Positions 44,640 to 57,800 of a stretch of DNA of 64,000 nt are shown piece by piece. Position numbers and translations under genes: made by a program. Every line of letters starts with the position of its first letter. Position 1 is the first letter of the stretch. The notes below the pieces were generated by a model that worked only from the letters and a program-made list of their open reading frames with translations, was not told where the DNA came from and did not search any database. Source of the DNA: Atrina japonica (taxonomy: Eukaryota > Mollusca > Bivalvia > Pterioida > Pinnidae); the NCBI GenBank assembly GCA_030159075.1, contig BROG01000515.1:248001-312000 (forward strand), given 5' to 3'.

Positions 44640-47600
44640 GTAGTAATTTATTTTTATTGATTACTTGAGAGAAAATTTAAAACATATTTCATGGCCTTAA
44701 AAACTTTGTAGAAATTGTCCAAGACTTGAGAATCTGGCACTATACCACACAGCAATGTCAACATCAACTTTGTTCTTTTCATGTTTGCCATGAAATATTG
44801 AGGTAATGCACCTTTCTAAAACTGAGAGTGAAATGTACACCCAGATGATACGTATATACAAGTACAAATTATACACAAAGTGAACCACAACATTCTGCCA
44901 CGTAACAACACTGGAATTTAGTTTCTGTACAAACGTATGAATGATCAAGATTTTAATATCTATTAGCATATAATAATGTGATCGGACAGATCCCAAATTC
45001 TTCTCAGCTGTTTAATAATGGAATTTAGACAATTTATTACAATCGGTAATTGGTCAAACATGGCTACTCCCCCCCCAAATCAAATTCCTTATGAAATGTT
45101 GACAAAACTCTGTCCAATGCAATACTGAATTTTAGGTTTATTCCAAAAGGAATATATAAAGATATGCTACAGGATATTGGTAAAATTTTAAATGAAAATT
45201 TATTTAAATTATTTTTGTCATGTTTTTGTTGTAAGTCATTTGAATCAGATATAGGTCTATAATGCACCTTGTAAGATTGATCTACTTATATAAAATACAC
45301 AGCATTACATGACAACAAAATCAAGTTCTCATAAAAAATATCAACAAAAGTTGGGTGTGGTGCCTTTGATTCACCAAAACAATACAGTGGCAACTTCACT
45401 TCCTGGGTGATTCTGTAATAATGGATGCACCAGTCATCCCTGAATCTAGATCTTGACCCCCAATTATCACCACAAATATATCCAATACTAAATGTTAATA
45501 CTCAAAAGTAATGGGTAAAATCACCACTATAAGCACATCATATAAAATTGATATGGATGTAACTTTGTACAATGGGATGGATTAAGAAAATCAAAAGTTT
45601 GTGCAGAATTATACATAAAAAATGTAGATATGCATGCAAACATTCTGTGAAAGTTGACGAAACCAGAATAAATGGGAAATCTCACATTTTCTTTGACATT
45701 ATTTAAGTAGATTAAAAAAAAGGTCTGATTTAGGATGGGAGACTTGCTGGGTACATGATTCTAGCAAGTGCAGCAACAACTTGTGTTCCGAAAGCTTGAA
45801 CAGATAGTGAAACTGTGTGTGTAGACATGTATACAGTGTAGACACACAGGGAACAGATGTGAAACCCTGCATGTAGACATGTCCACAATATAGACATGTA
45901 GATACTATTCTGGCAGAAGACTAATTTTCTCCAAGAACCAATTCTATCCAGTGGTATGGGTTGATGAAGAAATTTCTATTTGTGTCCAATATCTTACTAA
46001 TATTTGCACAGGTTTGTTGAATAAACATTTGTTATTGTTCAAATGACGATGCATTCTGAAATATTTCGCTTTTGTCACCAAACCAAAGCCAAGGCCAGAA
46101 TTGGTACATACTTGGAGAGAACTGGTTGTTTGCCAGCAGACACACAGAGAACACTAGTTACAGATGAAAATGATGACAATCGTTTAACAGCAGGTGGTCA
46201 ACTGACAATAATACAAACTATCAGCTTAAACAGTTTTTTACAGTGTCTCTTACTGTATGATGTCACGACATTATCTTGTAGCACATCTTACAGGAAAACA
46301 TAACAATCCAAAGCTGCTGTGACAAATGTAATCTATAGCTGTCGTGATAAACGTAATCTATAGCTGTCGTGACAAACGTAATCTATAGCTGTCGTGACAA
46401 ATGTAATCCATAAATCAATGTCCAACAATTGTTTATTTTTAAGTCATGATTGTCATCAATCGGTTCTAATGAACATCAACTTCGGTGGGTGAAAACACAG
46501 CAACCATTTCTGCTGTTCCTGATGGTCATTTTCAATCTCGACATTAAACATGCTGCACCATAATGTAATTTAAATACAATCACCCATCTTGACATTTATA
46601 AAATTAATCAGATAATGTGTAAAATGAAAGTTTTTATAATATAAGTAGCATTTGTCATTTCGTTTAATAAAATTGTATTTATACCCTCCCATCTTGCTAC
46701 ACACATCCCTTGCGTGATGCGATAAATGAATATCTTAATCATGATGAAAATAGCGTAATAATCAACTCCCCTGGCTAAAAACAAAGCAAATAAAATACCA
46801 GGAAAATACAACAAATAAAATACAAACAACAAAATCAAAATAAATGTTTAAAGCCATAACTAAAAAGATCAAACTATGTCATGTCATCTTTGGCTACAGG
46901 ATAAAGACGTGTCTACCGCTGTTCTACAGACCAAACTACCTATACACAGGTGTCTACCACAGCTCTACAGGTGAAAAGGACTACCTTTACCAACCAAACG
47001 GAAAAGATTAATAACTGTTATAATAATAATAATTATCTATCGCTATTTGATGGAATGTCATATATAAACCAATATATATGTACAAGATATGTTCAAATCA
47101 AAAATAGAATCAAGTCATAAATATATAGATAAGGAAGAATATAGACAACCATGTTTCTCAGTAAAATATATCAACAACCAGCAGAGGTACGTAAACGAAA
47201 TATAACAACAGGTCTGTAAATATATGTCACTGTTAAAGCTGAAAAATACAGCTTAATCTTGTTAAAAGAAAGTTCACAATGTCTGAAAAAATTACAATCG
47301 ATAAATTTATATCAATTTGATAATGCAAGAGAATTCTGAATTGCAATAAATAAAATGTGATGAAAAAAGTTCTGGAAGTTTTTTTTTGAAGAGCTGTTTA
47401 TATTCTTGAACTCTGTAAGTGAAGATTGAACCCTGAACTTTACAAGTTTATGGTAGACAATGACTGTCATAATTAATTACATAATAAATAATAATTATGC
47501 CCAAACAGATAAGTATACGGAGGACAATAACTGCAATAAATTAATGTATGGAGGACTGCAGTCATTTTGGAAATGTTTAGATATAATTTAAACCAACAAT

Positions 47601-48696
47601 ACACATATAGGCAAACATAACAAATACAAACACAGGTCTGCGGGATTACAGAACTACCAAGATAAAATGACACATCCAGCTTCCCTCAAAAATCAAAACA
47701 ATCATTTTTTTCTCAGAATACATTTTACCTTGCTATGTTTCCATGGAAACTTAGCGGTCCCCCCTGTTATGATTTAGACTTGCTGAGTTTGTAAATATAT
47801 ATGTCAGTTTATCTCGGTATTACTAAACATCCTTAGCAAAAGTGTCAGCAATTATTATTTTTATTGATTTAAGAATGCAAAACATTGGCCTGTGTTTGCA
47901 TGAATGCAGCAAAGACATGGAACATAAAAAACACCCATTAATGATTTCAAAAGCCAGTAAAATATAAGAGCTAATTGTAAACTCAATATAATGTTGTATT
48001 TTGATTACGGATAATTTTCTGTGTGTAAACTTAATGTTCAAACCCTTTTAACCAAGTAAAACAGGGTTATACTCAGCACCATGTAGTATTCTTGTACAAA
48101 AACCAGCACAGACTTTCCTTATGTGATGATACTGTTAAAACATTACACGACCACATGTATCTTTTACTAATGTGGACGCGGTCTATTGATGGGACTGGAA
48201 AGTTGTACTAGTGAAAAACAAAGAACTCCTCTCCCCATTGACTTATTTCAAAATAAGGTTTTAAAACTTTCGTCAGAACTCTCCCTTTTGGGGGTTAATT
48301 TGTAAATAATACTCATAAATATATATATATATATATAAAACGTTCAAGGAAGATGATAAAAAGATCAAGCAGAGCAAATATTATTCATAGAAGTAAATCT
48401 TTAAAACAAAAGTTCCAAAATGATTTCTGCTCTCACAATGTCTTGTATGAAGTAAATTATGATTGTAAAAATATCTAATTATCCCCTTAAAACTTATCTT
48501 TACAATATCTTGTGTCACAGACACTAGTACAATTAACAAATAAAAATTCTTAAAACTGGAGTTTGTACAATATTAAAACAATATCCTGAAATTTGAAACC
48601 TGCCATTTTTATGACAGTAAATCCCCTCCCGATTTAACAACACAAAAAAACCTGTTTTCAAGAAATGTGAAGCAGACACAACTCGAACAAATCGGT
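44640..48696 (-). other. Probable calsyntenin 3' UTR and intergenic sequence
   Basis: No open frame with recognisable similarity occurs on either strand. Several AATAAA hexamers are present on the minus strand (for example near 46432 and 44650), so a long 3' UTR is possible but its end cannot be fixed. Apart from a short 25-bp array at 46315-46410, I see nothing else in it. Confidence 0.35.
46315..46410. repeat. 25-bp repeat, 4 copies
   Basis: gtgacaaacgtaatctatag then ctgtc, nearly perfect, in the presumed calsyntenin 3' flank. Confidence 0.9.
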
Positions 48697-48852
48697 TTAC
48701 AATGAAGAATCATCCCACTCCAAATCTTTCAATTTTTTGGGGATTGTCTCTTCCTCTGAAGTGTCTCCATCGTCATGGTAACTACTGCAATCATCCTCTG
48801 AATCGCTGTCATCACGAAATGTTTTCATAGGTGCGTCTTCATAATCAAAGAC
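48697..48852 (-). CDS. CLSTN1: Calsyntenin terminal coding exon
   Basis: The acceptor is ttctttaaag. It encodes VFDYEDAPMKTFRDDSDSED, an Asp/Glu/Ser-rich segment, and LKDLEWDDSSL before TAA. The acidic tail ending in WDDS is the second kinesin-light-chain motif. Vertebrate proteins end two residues later. Confidence 0.95.
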   Translation of the reverse strand, partial: VFDYEDAPMKTFRDDSDSEDDCSSYHDDGDTSEEETIPKKLKDLEWDDSSL

Positions 48853-51800
48853 CTTTAAAGAAGACATATAAAATTGGGATATCAAATCATGTCATGTAAA
48901 TCATGTCATGTAAATAGAATTGGGATATCAAATCATGTCATGTAAATACACAATTGGAATATCAAATCATGTCATGTAAAAAGACAATAGGGGTATCATA
49001 TGTCATGTAAATACACAATTGGGATATCTAATCATGTCATGTAAATACACAATTGGGATATTAAAATCATGTCATGTAAATACACTATTGGGATATCAAA
49101 TCATGTCATGTAAATGTAGAATTGGGATATCAAATCTCTACTTATCACTATGTGGATGTAAATACACAATTGGGATATCAAGATAGGGACTGCTGTGTTA
49201 TGATTTAACAACATAAATGGCGCCCCCCCCCATTACGTTTTTAGCAAACTCAGAAATGTGTCAAAATCACTGTTACTGTATTAGATCACAAGTTTATCAT
49301 TAAATCAGCAATACAGTGAAATATCCCAAAATCAAACCTCACTGGGACTGGTTAGGTTGAAATTATTTTTGAGAAGAATTCAATTAAAGATTTCCATATT
49401 TGTTGTTTGGTTGAGTCACAATCATACATACAAACTTTGAATTATTTAGCAGTTTTCTGATACAGGCAAAGTTGGTGCCTAGAAGTTGTTTTAAAATACA
49501 TTACAATGTAATAAAATATTGGTCATGGTGTTCTGGAGATTTTTAAAGGTTTGGTATTTCACAAGGCTGCTTTATTGTTAAGGGGTTCCACAAAAACAGA
49601 AGTGACAACAAATGCTTCCGACTTTTTTCAATATGGATCATTCTTGAGAAGAAGTCCATTAAAGAAGATAGGCTTTACCCCCTATGAAGTTTCTACACTA
49701 ACTTTGATTGCCTTTTATGCTTTTATATTTCTGAAGAATTTTTGCACTATTTAACGTTTTTTCATATATTTTTTAATTATACTTTTGAAGTTAAAGATGC
49801 ACTATACTATATATCATTATTGTTGGTTCTTATTTTTAAACACTATTTGCTTTTGCTGCTTAGCCAGCTAAGGGGAGTATAGTCAAATCCATATGAAGCG
49901 TCTTCACATAGCTGGGGTTGAAATTGGACTTGTGTGAGTCCCAATATTTCTTGACTTATAGGTCAGAAATACACAAATGAACTTTACTGCGGGATGCTTT
50001 CTACCAAATTTGGTTGAAATCTGAAAAACTTGTGATCCCTAGTGGGGCCGTTTTTTCTTGACTTTGTTATAGTCATATCCATATGAAGTCATTCCCTAGT
50101 TCTTGGAAGGATTTTTAAAGACTTGTGATCCCTTTTTTGAGCCCTTATGGGGCCTATAGTCAAACCCTTTATATACAAACCTAGCCATGGGTGGAGACAA
50201 GTTTTGTGATCCCTTTCTTGACTTGAATATGTCAAAATATCCATCGCAACGTCGGACTACGCGGGGTGTGAGACTTAGGTGACCAAGACCTTTCTTGACT
50301 TACCAGTGAAATAGCAGTTTTATATACAGGCAAAGCGGTGCCTAGGTGCTTTAAAATACATTACAATGTGATCCCTTTCTGGAATTTGAAGGTTTCATCA
50401 TCAAGTTATAAGTTAAAAGCGGGGAAACAAATCCCGGATGACTTGTGATCCCTTTCTTGACACTATAGTATTATATTTACACTATAACTTATATTTAATT
50501 ATACTTCTGAAGTTGCACTATACTTATATTTAATTATATTTCAACACTGTTGCTGTGTTAGCCAGCAAGTATAGTCAAATCCATATAACCTAGCGGGGTG
50601 GAGACTTGTGATCCCTTTCTTGACTTATAGTCATATCCATATAACCTAGCGGGGCGGAGACTTGTGATCCCTTTCTTGACTTATAGTCATATCCATATAA
50701 CCTAGCGGGGCGGAGACTTGTGATCCCTTTCTTGACTTATAGTCATATCCATATAACCTTGCGGGGTGGAGACTTGTGATCCCTTTCTTGACTTATAGTC
50801 ATATCCATATAACCTAGCGGGGTGGAGACTTGTGATCCCTTTCTTGACTTATAGTCAAATCCATATAACCTAGCGGGGTGGAGACTTGTGATCCCTTTCT
50901 TGACTTATAGTCATATCCATATAACCTAGCGGGGTGGAGACTTGTGATCCCTTTCTTGACTTATAGTCAAATCCATATAACCTAGCGGGGTGGAGACTTG
51001 TGATCCCTTTCTTGACCTGGGCGAGTTTAAATTTTAGGTAATAAAGCTTAATATTAGAATTACACTGACTACAGTAATCGTTCCTAATTGTTGCCATACA
51101 CAGGAGAGTACTAGTATCCAGCGAGGAATAAAACGGTTTTTCCCATGCAGTCTGTCATAAATGAAAAGTGAGTAGAATCATCCGTATGATAATCAAAAGG
51201 ATATTCTGTCCCGCACCTGATGCGAATCGGACAATAATTAATTCAGAACGGACATTAAGTATATAACTCTCTATGTTTCTCCCTCCGAATAAAAAAGCCA
51301 CAAGAAATATCGTACAGTTAAAGGACAAATCAAATTACCTCTCGCTGTTCCATAGGATTGACAGTGATGGTCAGTTCGGAATTATCCCATTCCATTTCCG
51401 GTTCAACTTGCACCACCTGGGTCTTCCTGTGAGCAGCTCGGATGCGAATTATTCCAAGGATGATCATAAACATAAGAAATCCGACACAGACGACAATAAT
51501 CGCCACCATACCTACATCTGAAATCAACGTCAAACTTGATAAATACTTCATATCGTAATGGCCAATATATCTACATCTGAAATTAACGTCAAACTTGACA
51601 AATACTTCATATCATAATGGCCAATATACCTACATCTGAAATTAACATCAAACTTGATAAATACTTCATATTGTAATGGCCACCATACCCAGGGAATAAG
51701 GCTTACTGTTTTTATATAGTAGCCACCTGGGCTACTAAAGTTTAAAATCTGGTAGCCTAGCTAGAAAACCATTAGCCCAACTTTTGTTGAGGATGGCAAA

Positions 51801-54800
51801 AGCAGTCTGAATATGCTAGGGGGATTTAGGGGCATGCCCCCTCCCAAAGAAAATTTTGAAACTTTAACAGCAAAATACTGCATTTTAGAGATCTTTTGAT
51901 AGAAATAAAACTGATATTTTTTCCACTAATATTGTAAGTTTTAATTTTTTTTTCTCAATTTGAAAAAACCACCACATACAAATACTTCATATCATAATGG
52001 CCAATATACCTACATATGAAATTAACGTCAAACTTGACAAATACTTCATATCGTAATGGCCAATATACCTACATATGTAATTAACGTCAAACTTGATAAA
52101 TACTTCATATCATAATGGAACAAATGAGGCTTCAAAACTCTAATAAATACTTAGAAGATTTAATATTCATCTTTAGGTGATTTGAAAGACTAAACTTGAC
52201 AGGTAAATGTTGAGTTGATCAGTTTGTAACATGACAGCAGTCTGCGGACAAACACAGACCTCTTGAAACCAAGAGGTGGGATCGGGTGACATGGAGGGGT
52301 AAGCATATCTTTAGTAAGTAAAACGTCTAAGTATGAAGTGTGTGTGCTTGATTCTGTAGCATCTTTAATTAATAGTTCGCTGGGACATCCAACAGCAATT
52401 GCAACATTAAAATTCTTGATCAACAAAGGGGAATAACTGTAAATAAAGAGCCAATGTAAAAAGTTTCAATATGCCAGACATGGCTTGACAAAGTGTTTAT
52501 ATGTGTACAGATGTACAAAATATGATGATCCTATTATGTTCATTGTCATATAACCATGGTCCGGAATCGCTATGCTCTTTCCTACCCGTGGTTTCATGTG
52601 ATCAAAATAACTCGTAGCTAATGAATATTTATAAGGAGTAGGTGTGTCCAATTTATCCAACCATAGAAGTTGTGATTGACAATGGAAGTTATCGCATAGT
52701 CTGTTGACTTAATACAATTCTGAAATTGTTTAAAAGCCTCAATCTGATTGGTTGACGAATATGAACACAGTTTACTCACATTGGCTGAGACTTCATGAAT
52801 AATTAAGATATGTATGAGAGATTTTGGTCACATGAAACCACGGGTATGAAAGAGCATAGCCATTATAGACAGGTGGCCTTTATCAAGAGGTTTATTCATT
52901 ATAAAAAAGTTTATGTTTGAATGACCTTTGAGGCAGGTGCCATTTATACAAAGGAGGCCCTTGATGCAAGTTGATCTGTTTATTGATTTTACATTTTAAA
53001 CAATGTAGTCCCTTCCAAGGGCAATGAAAAGCAGCCCAACAGAAACATCTCACTTCAACCAAACCAGGTTATCCCTTTACACTACTCTTGACTTACTTGG
53101 TGAAGCACTGGCCAAGCCAACGCCCATACTGCTGGTACCGCTTACAGCACTCAAACTGTACTCTTTAGCAGAATTAACACCTTCTTGTGCATATGCATGT
53201 AACTTTTGTACAGGTTCCTCATGGGTGGCCAATAACTAAAACAAAAAATAATCATCAAAATTTATTGTGGCAAATTTTCAAGTTTAGAGGTCATGCGATA
53301 TCAATGAAATGTAATTTCAATTGGTCATTAAACTAGATTACTTCAACTGGAACATCTTCATTGGTCAAGAATGCAATCTAAATTTCCAATATGCTGTCTG
53401 ATTGTAAAGGTCAGGGTCACTTACACATAAGAAAATTCAAAATAGCTTATCTAAATGCTACATTCAAGTAACATACCTTATATATGTCATGATTAGGTAT
53501 AATATGATAAAAACGTCAGTTTGGTTTTAGACACAAATTCATAAAAGGTACGAGTACATATTAATCAAAGTTTAAGAAAATATTCAAATTTAATTAACTA
53601 TTTTGATTAGGACTTAACCACTCTCAATCACAATGCTGAATGATTTCCCATAACAAAGTTCAACTAGTTTGATTAACAAAAATAAAAAAAGATAACAAAA
53701 TATTATTTTGTCATATGTTAAAATAATGTGAATGTTACAACAAATTCTAAAGTCACCAATAAGTTCACCAATAAGTTCAAAGATTAAAAGTTGTTCAGTT
53801 ACCTCATTCAACCCTAAAGACACATTTGGACCGGTCTAAATCATTGATTTACAGAAGAGTTCATTGTTTTTCGGGGTTTGATGAGTCAAATAAAGTGTTT
53901 ACCTGCACAGTCATGCTGTTACTGGTAAATCTACCATTTTGTGAAGAACAGCTCAAGATCAATTTTCTACTCCTGAAGTTTGTTGGGTTCTCATTGATGT
54001 ACCTGATTCCACGAATCACCAGGATGTAGTTCTCGATCTTGTCTACGTCTGAAACACGTCACAAACACTTGATAGGCATTCAGAAATTTAAACATCTTTA
54101 TAAATGTCAACAGGTGACTAATAACATATAAGAGTGACTAATGACATACTTCCTGGGGTGGCAACTGTTAAACATGTGACTGAAGATATAGAAGTGACTA
54201 ATGATATATCAGTAAATGGCAAATGATGAAGCAGTAAGTGATTAAAAATACATTGTAAATTTGTGGGTGGTGCAAATTATCTAATGTTATAACTTTGGTA
54301 TATACACTTACAAATTGTGAAATTTATAAACTATGATACAAATCCAATCTCATGAAAATCTGCCTTCAATAACTTAAATATTACACAACCACCACAAAAT
54401 ATCCACATTGTAAATCTGTGGGTGATGTAAATTATCTAAATGTTATAACTTTGGTATATACACTTACAAATTGTAAATTTTGTGGTGCAAGATTTGGCAC
54501 AGAGATTTACTGATGGTGTGAATTTTTTCACAATATCAAAGGGGCATTGTTTACCAAAAAAAAATATTTCAATTTTTTGTACTTTGACTATTTGCTCTCA
54601 TTGTACAATAACAAATTAGAGTTATACACAGGCATGAAAAATCTTCTATTTCTATAAAAATCTTCTATTTCTATAAAAATCTATTTCTATATATTTTGTG
54701 GAAATAAGGTCAGGTCCAGTGTGGTATTCATATACAAATAGTAAGGTTGAGTTAATCAATTGCAGTTGAAAAAGTACCAAACCTGGCAAACCTATTTTAA

Positions 54801-57800
54801 CAAAATATAAAGGAATTTCAGAATTTGTATGCCTGTGTATATTTCTTTTTTGTTATTGTATGTATTGATCTAAGTACTAAAAAAGGAAAACAAAAATTTT
54901 GAAAAATTACAGCTAATGCCCCTTAATTTGGTGATGACAATTCTTTGACATAATAATTTAGGTTGTATACAAACTGTAGATCACTAAATCTTTGACATAA
55001 TGATTTTGGTTGTATACAAACTGTAGATCTTTAAATCTTGGACATAATAATTTAGGTTGTATACAAACTGTAGATCATTAAATCTCTGACATAATGATTT
55101 AGGTTGTATACAAACTGTAGATCACTAAATCTCTGACATAATGATTTAGGTTGTATACAAACTGTAGATCACTAAATCTTTGATATAATGATTTAGGTTG
55201 TATGCAAACTGTAGATCACTAAATCTCTGATATAATGATTTTGGTCCTACACAAACTGTAGATCTTTAAATCTCTGACATAATGATTTAGGTTGTATACA
55301 AACTGTAGATCTTTAAATCTCTGACATAATGATTTAGGTTGTATACATACTGTAGATCACTAAATCTTTGACATAATAATTTTGGTCGTATGCAAACTGT
55401 AGATCTTTAAATCTCTGACATAATGATTTAGGTTGTATACGTACTGTAGATCACTAAATCTTTGACATAATGATTTAGGTTGTATACAAACTGTAGATCA
55501 CTAAATCTCTGATATAATAATTTGGTCGTATACATGCAAACATTAGATCTTTAAATCTTTGACATAATGATTCAGGTTGTATATGTACTGTAGATCACAA
55601 AATCTTTGACATAATGATTTATTTTGTATATAAACTATAGATCACTAAATCTTTGACATAATGATTTTGGTTGTATGCAAACTGTAGATCACTAAATCTT
55701 TGACATAATGATTTAGGTTGTATATGTACTGTAGATCACAAAATCTTTGACATAATGATTTTGGACATATACATACTGTAGATCACTAATCCAGCATTTG
55801 TTTGGCTTCCCTCCATCTGCATGTTAAACTGATTGATTATACTGGTGGGCAGAGTCAAATATTCAACATGTAGATTCAGCGGTGGATCCGCGGCTATTGT
55901 ACATGTGTCCAGTAATACAAAGGTTTTAGGTGAGGACTTTTCTTTAGTTTCCTCTGAAAATAAAGCAATATGTAAAGTTGATATTAAAGTTGATTGATGT
56001 AGATGACTTTATCAATGTGATCTAGAACCTGTTTGAAAGAAAAAACCTGGGAATCAACTTCACTTAGATCAAATATATGAAATTCAAAAACAAAATCAAG
56101 ATGTAATTGAGAAGCGCTTTGCTACCAGAAGCAAGCCATAGTTGAAGAATGCAAAGTCCCATAACTCTGGCAAATATCAGCAAAATGTTGACCACAATTC
56201 TCCCTAGATCTTATTCATATAAAACTTCATACTAACTTTGGTTAATATTTGATAAGAGGAAATCAAGTTACAGTCAAACTTGTGTATAAAGACCGCTCAG
56301 GGGGAATTACAAAAATGATATTTATAGACAGGTGGTCTTTATATAAAGGGTCACATGTACACAAGATATTATGAAATCCAAAGGATCGGAGATGACTTTT
56401 ATTATTTCCAACTACATATTTCTTCCCTGGTTAGATATTCCATTTAATAAATGTACATTGTAATATTAAAGGAATTTTCCTACCTCCAAAATTCGGAGTC
56501 CAGATCTGGAAAATTGGGAAAATATATGTTTTTGTTTTTTTTTTAAATTCTAAATTGGGAATTTTTGCATATTTTGGAGGAAATACAAGCCATTTTTAAA
56601 TTGGGAAGGGTCCTGTAATTGGAACCAAAATAGGCATAAGAGAAATCCCTGTACTAATACATGTACATCATATAAATAATGAAAATAGAAATAATTCAAT
56701 GTTCTGATTAATTTTAATTAATTTATGACGGAATTGTATTATTTACATCGCGGATACGACACAATACGGAACATTATTAAAACTGAGACAAATCTCGTAA
56801 AAACTGCTCAAAGTTGGTGATCTGTGTTGTTAAGTCACACAGATGTGTAAGAATTGAAAGAAACTGAAAAGTTGTAGACAGATGAATTTTATTTAATTCT
56901 GATTTTATTAGACATAATCAAGTGCAACAAGCACCCATGATTTTACTCTGGATTGAGATGTTGACTTGCTTATCAAGTGATGTTCCATAAGATAAGATGT
57001 AAGATAATTACCCCAATGCATTCCTGAATACGAGAAAACAAAACATCAATCCTTTAGCCATGATATTTAAATGCTCCTGTTTGTAAAGACACCTCATCAC
57101 AATTGATCCTTTTAAATTATTATTTTTTAGTCTTAGTCTTTCGCTGATTAAGTAATCAGGAAACTTAGGTCTACAATTGACGATCGAAAACAAAACATCA
57201 ATCAATTAGCGATGATTGTTAGCGCCATGTTGTTGATTAGTTCTCATAATATCCCGGGAGGACTATCTTTGAGTTATCTCCCTTCCACCAGTAAGCAGTC
57301 ACAATACACAAGTGAGATAACTACCAGCGGGCGAAATACAGCGGTTGCCGGTCGTGTAAGCCAGGTGGTCGCTATATAAGGTGCAAATATATAGTAATTC
57401 TCAAGGGGCAGTCCAAATACGGTCGTTATGGACAGGGAGTCCTTATATGAGGGCGGTCGCTAAGGCAAGTTTGACTGTACTTGATGGAACCAAAATGTTG
57501 TAAACTAACAGACTTAAAACAACACCCCCATCTTCAATCTTTGGGCCCAAAAATATACAAGTGCAATCACTCACACACACTACAATTTGACAAACAGACA
57601 TCACTGAACAGCTACACACATCATAGCACCATACAAAACACCATACACACACATATCCATTATACATGTACCCCCTCCAGGCCCCCAGGGAATTTTAATG
57701 TGAATTTGTGTCAAATTGACATAAATAGTTTGCACACACGTAAATCTAAATTTTGGTATCTTTTTTTTTTTTAAATACATTTCCCGCTGCATTAATCTAT

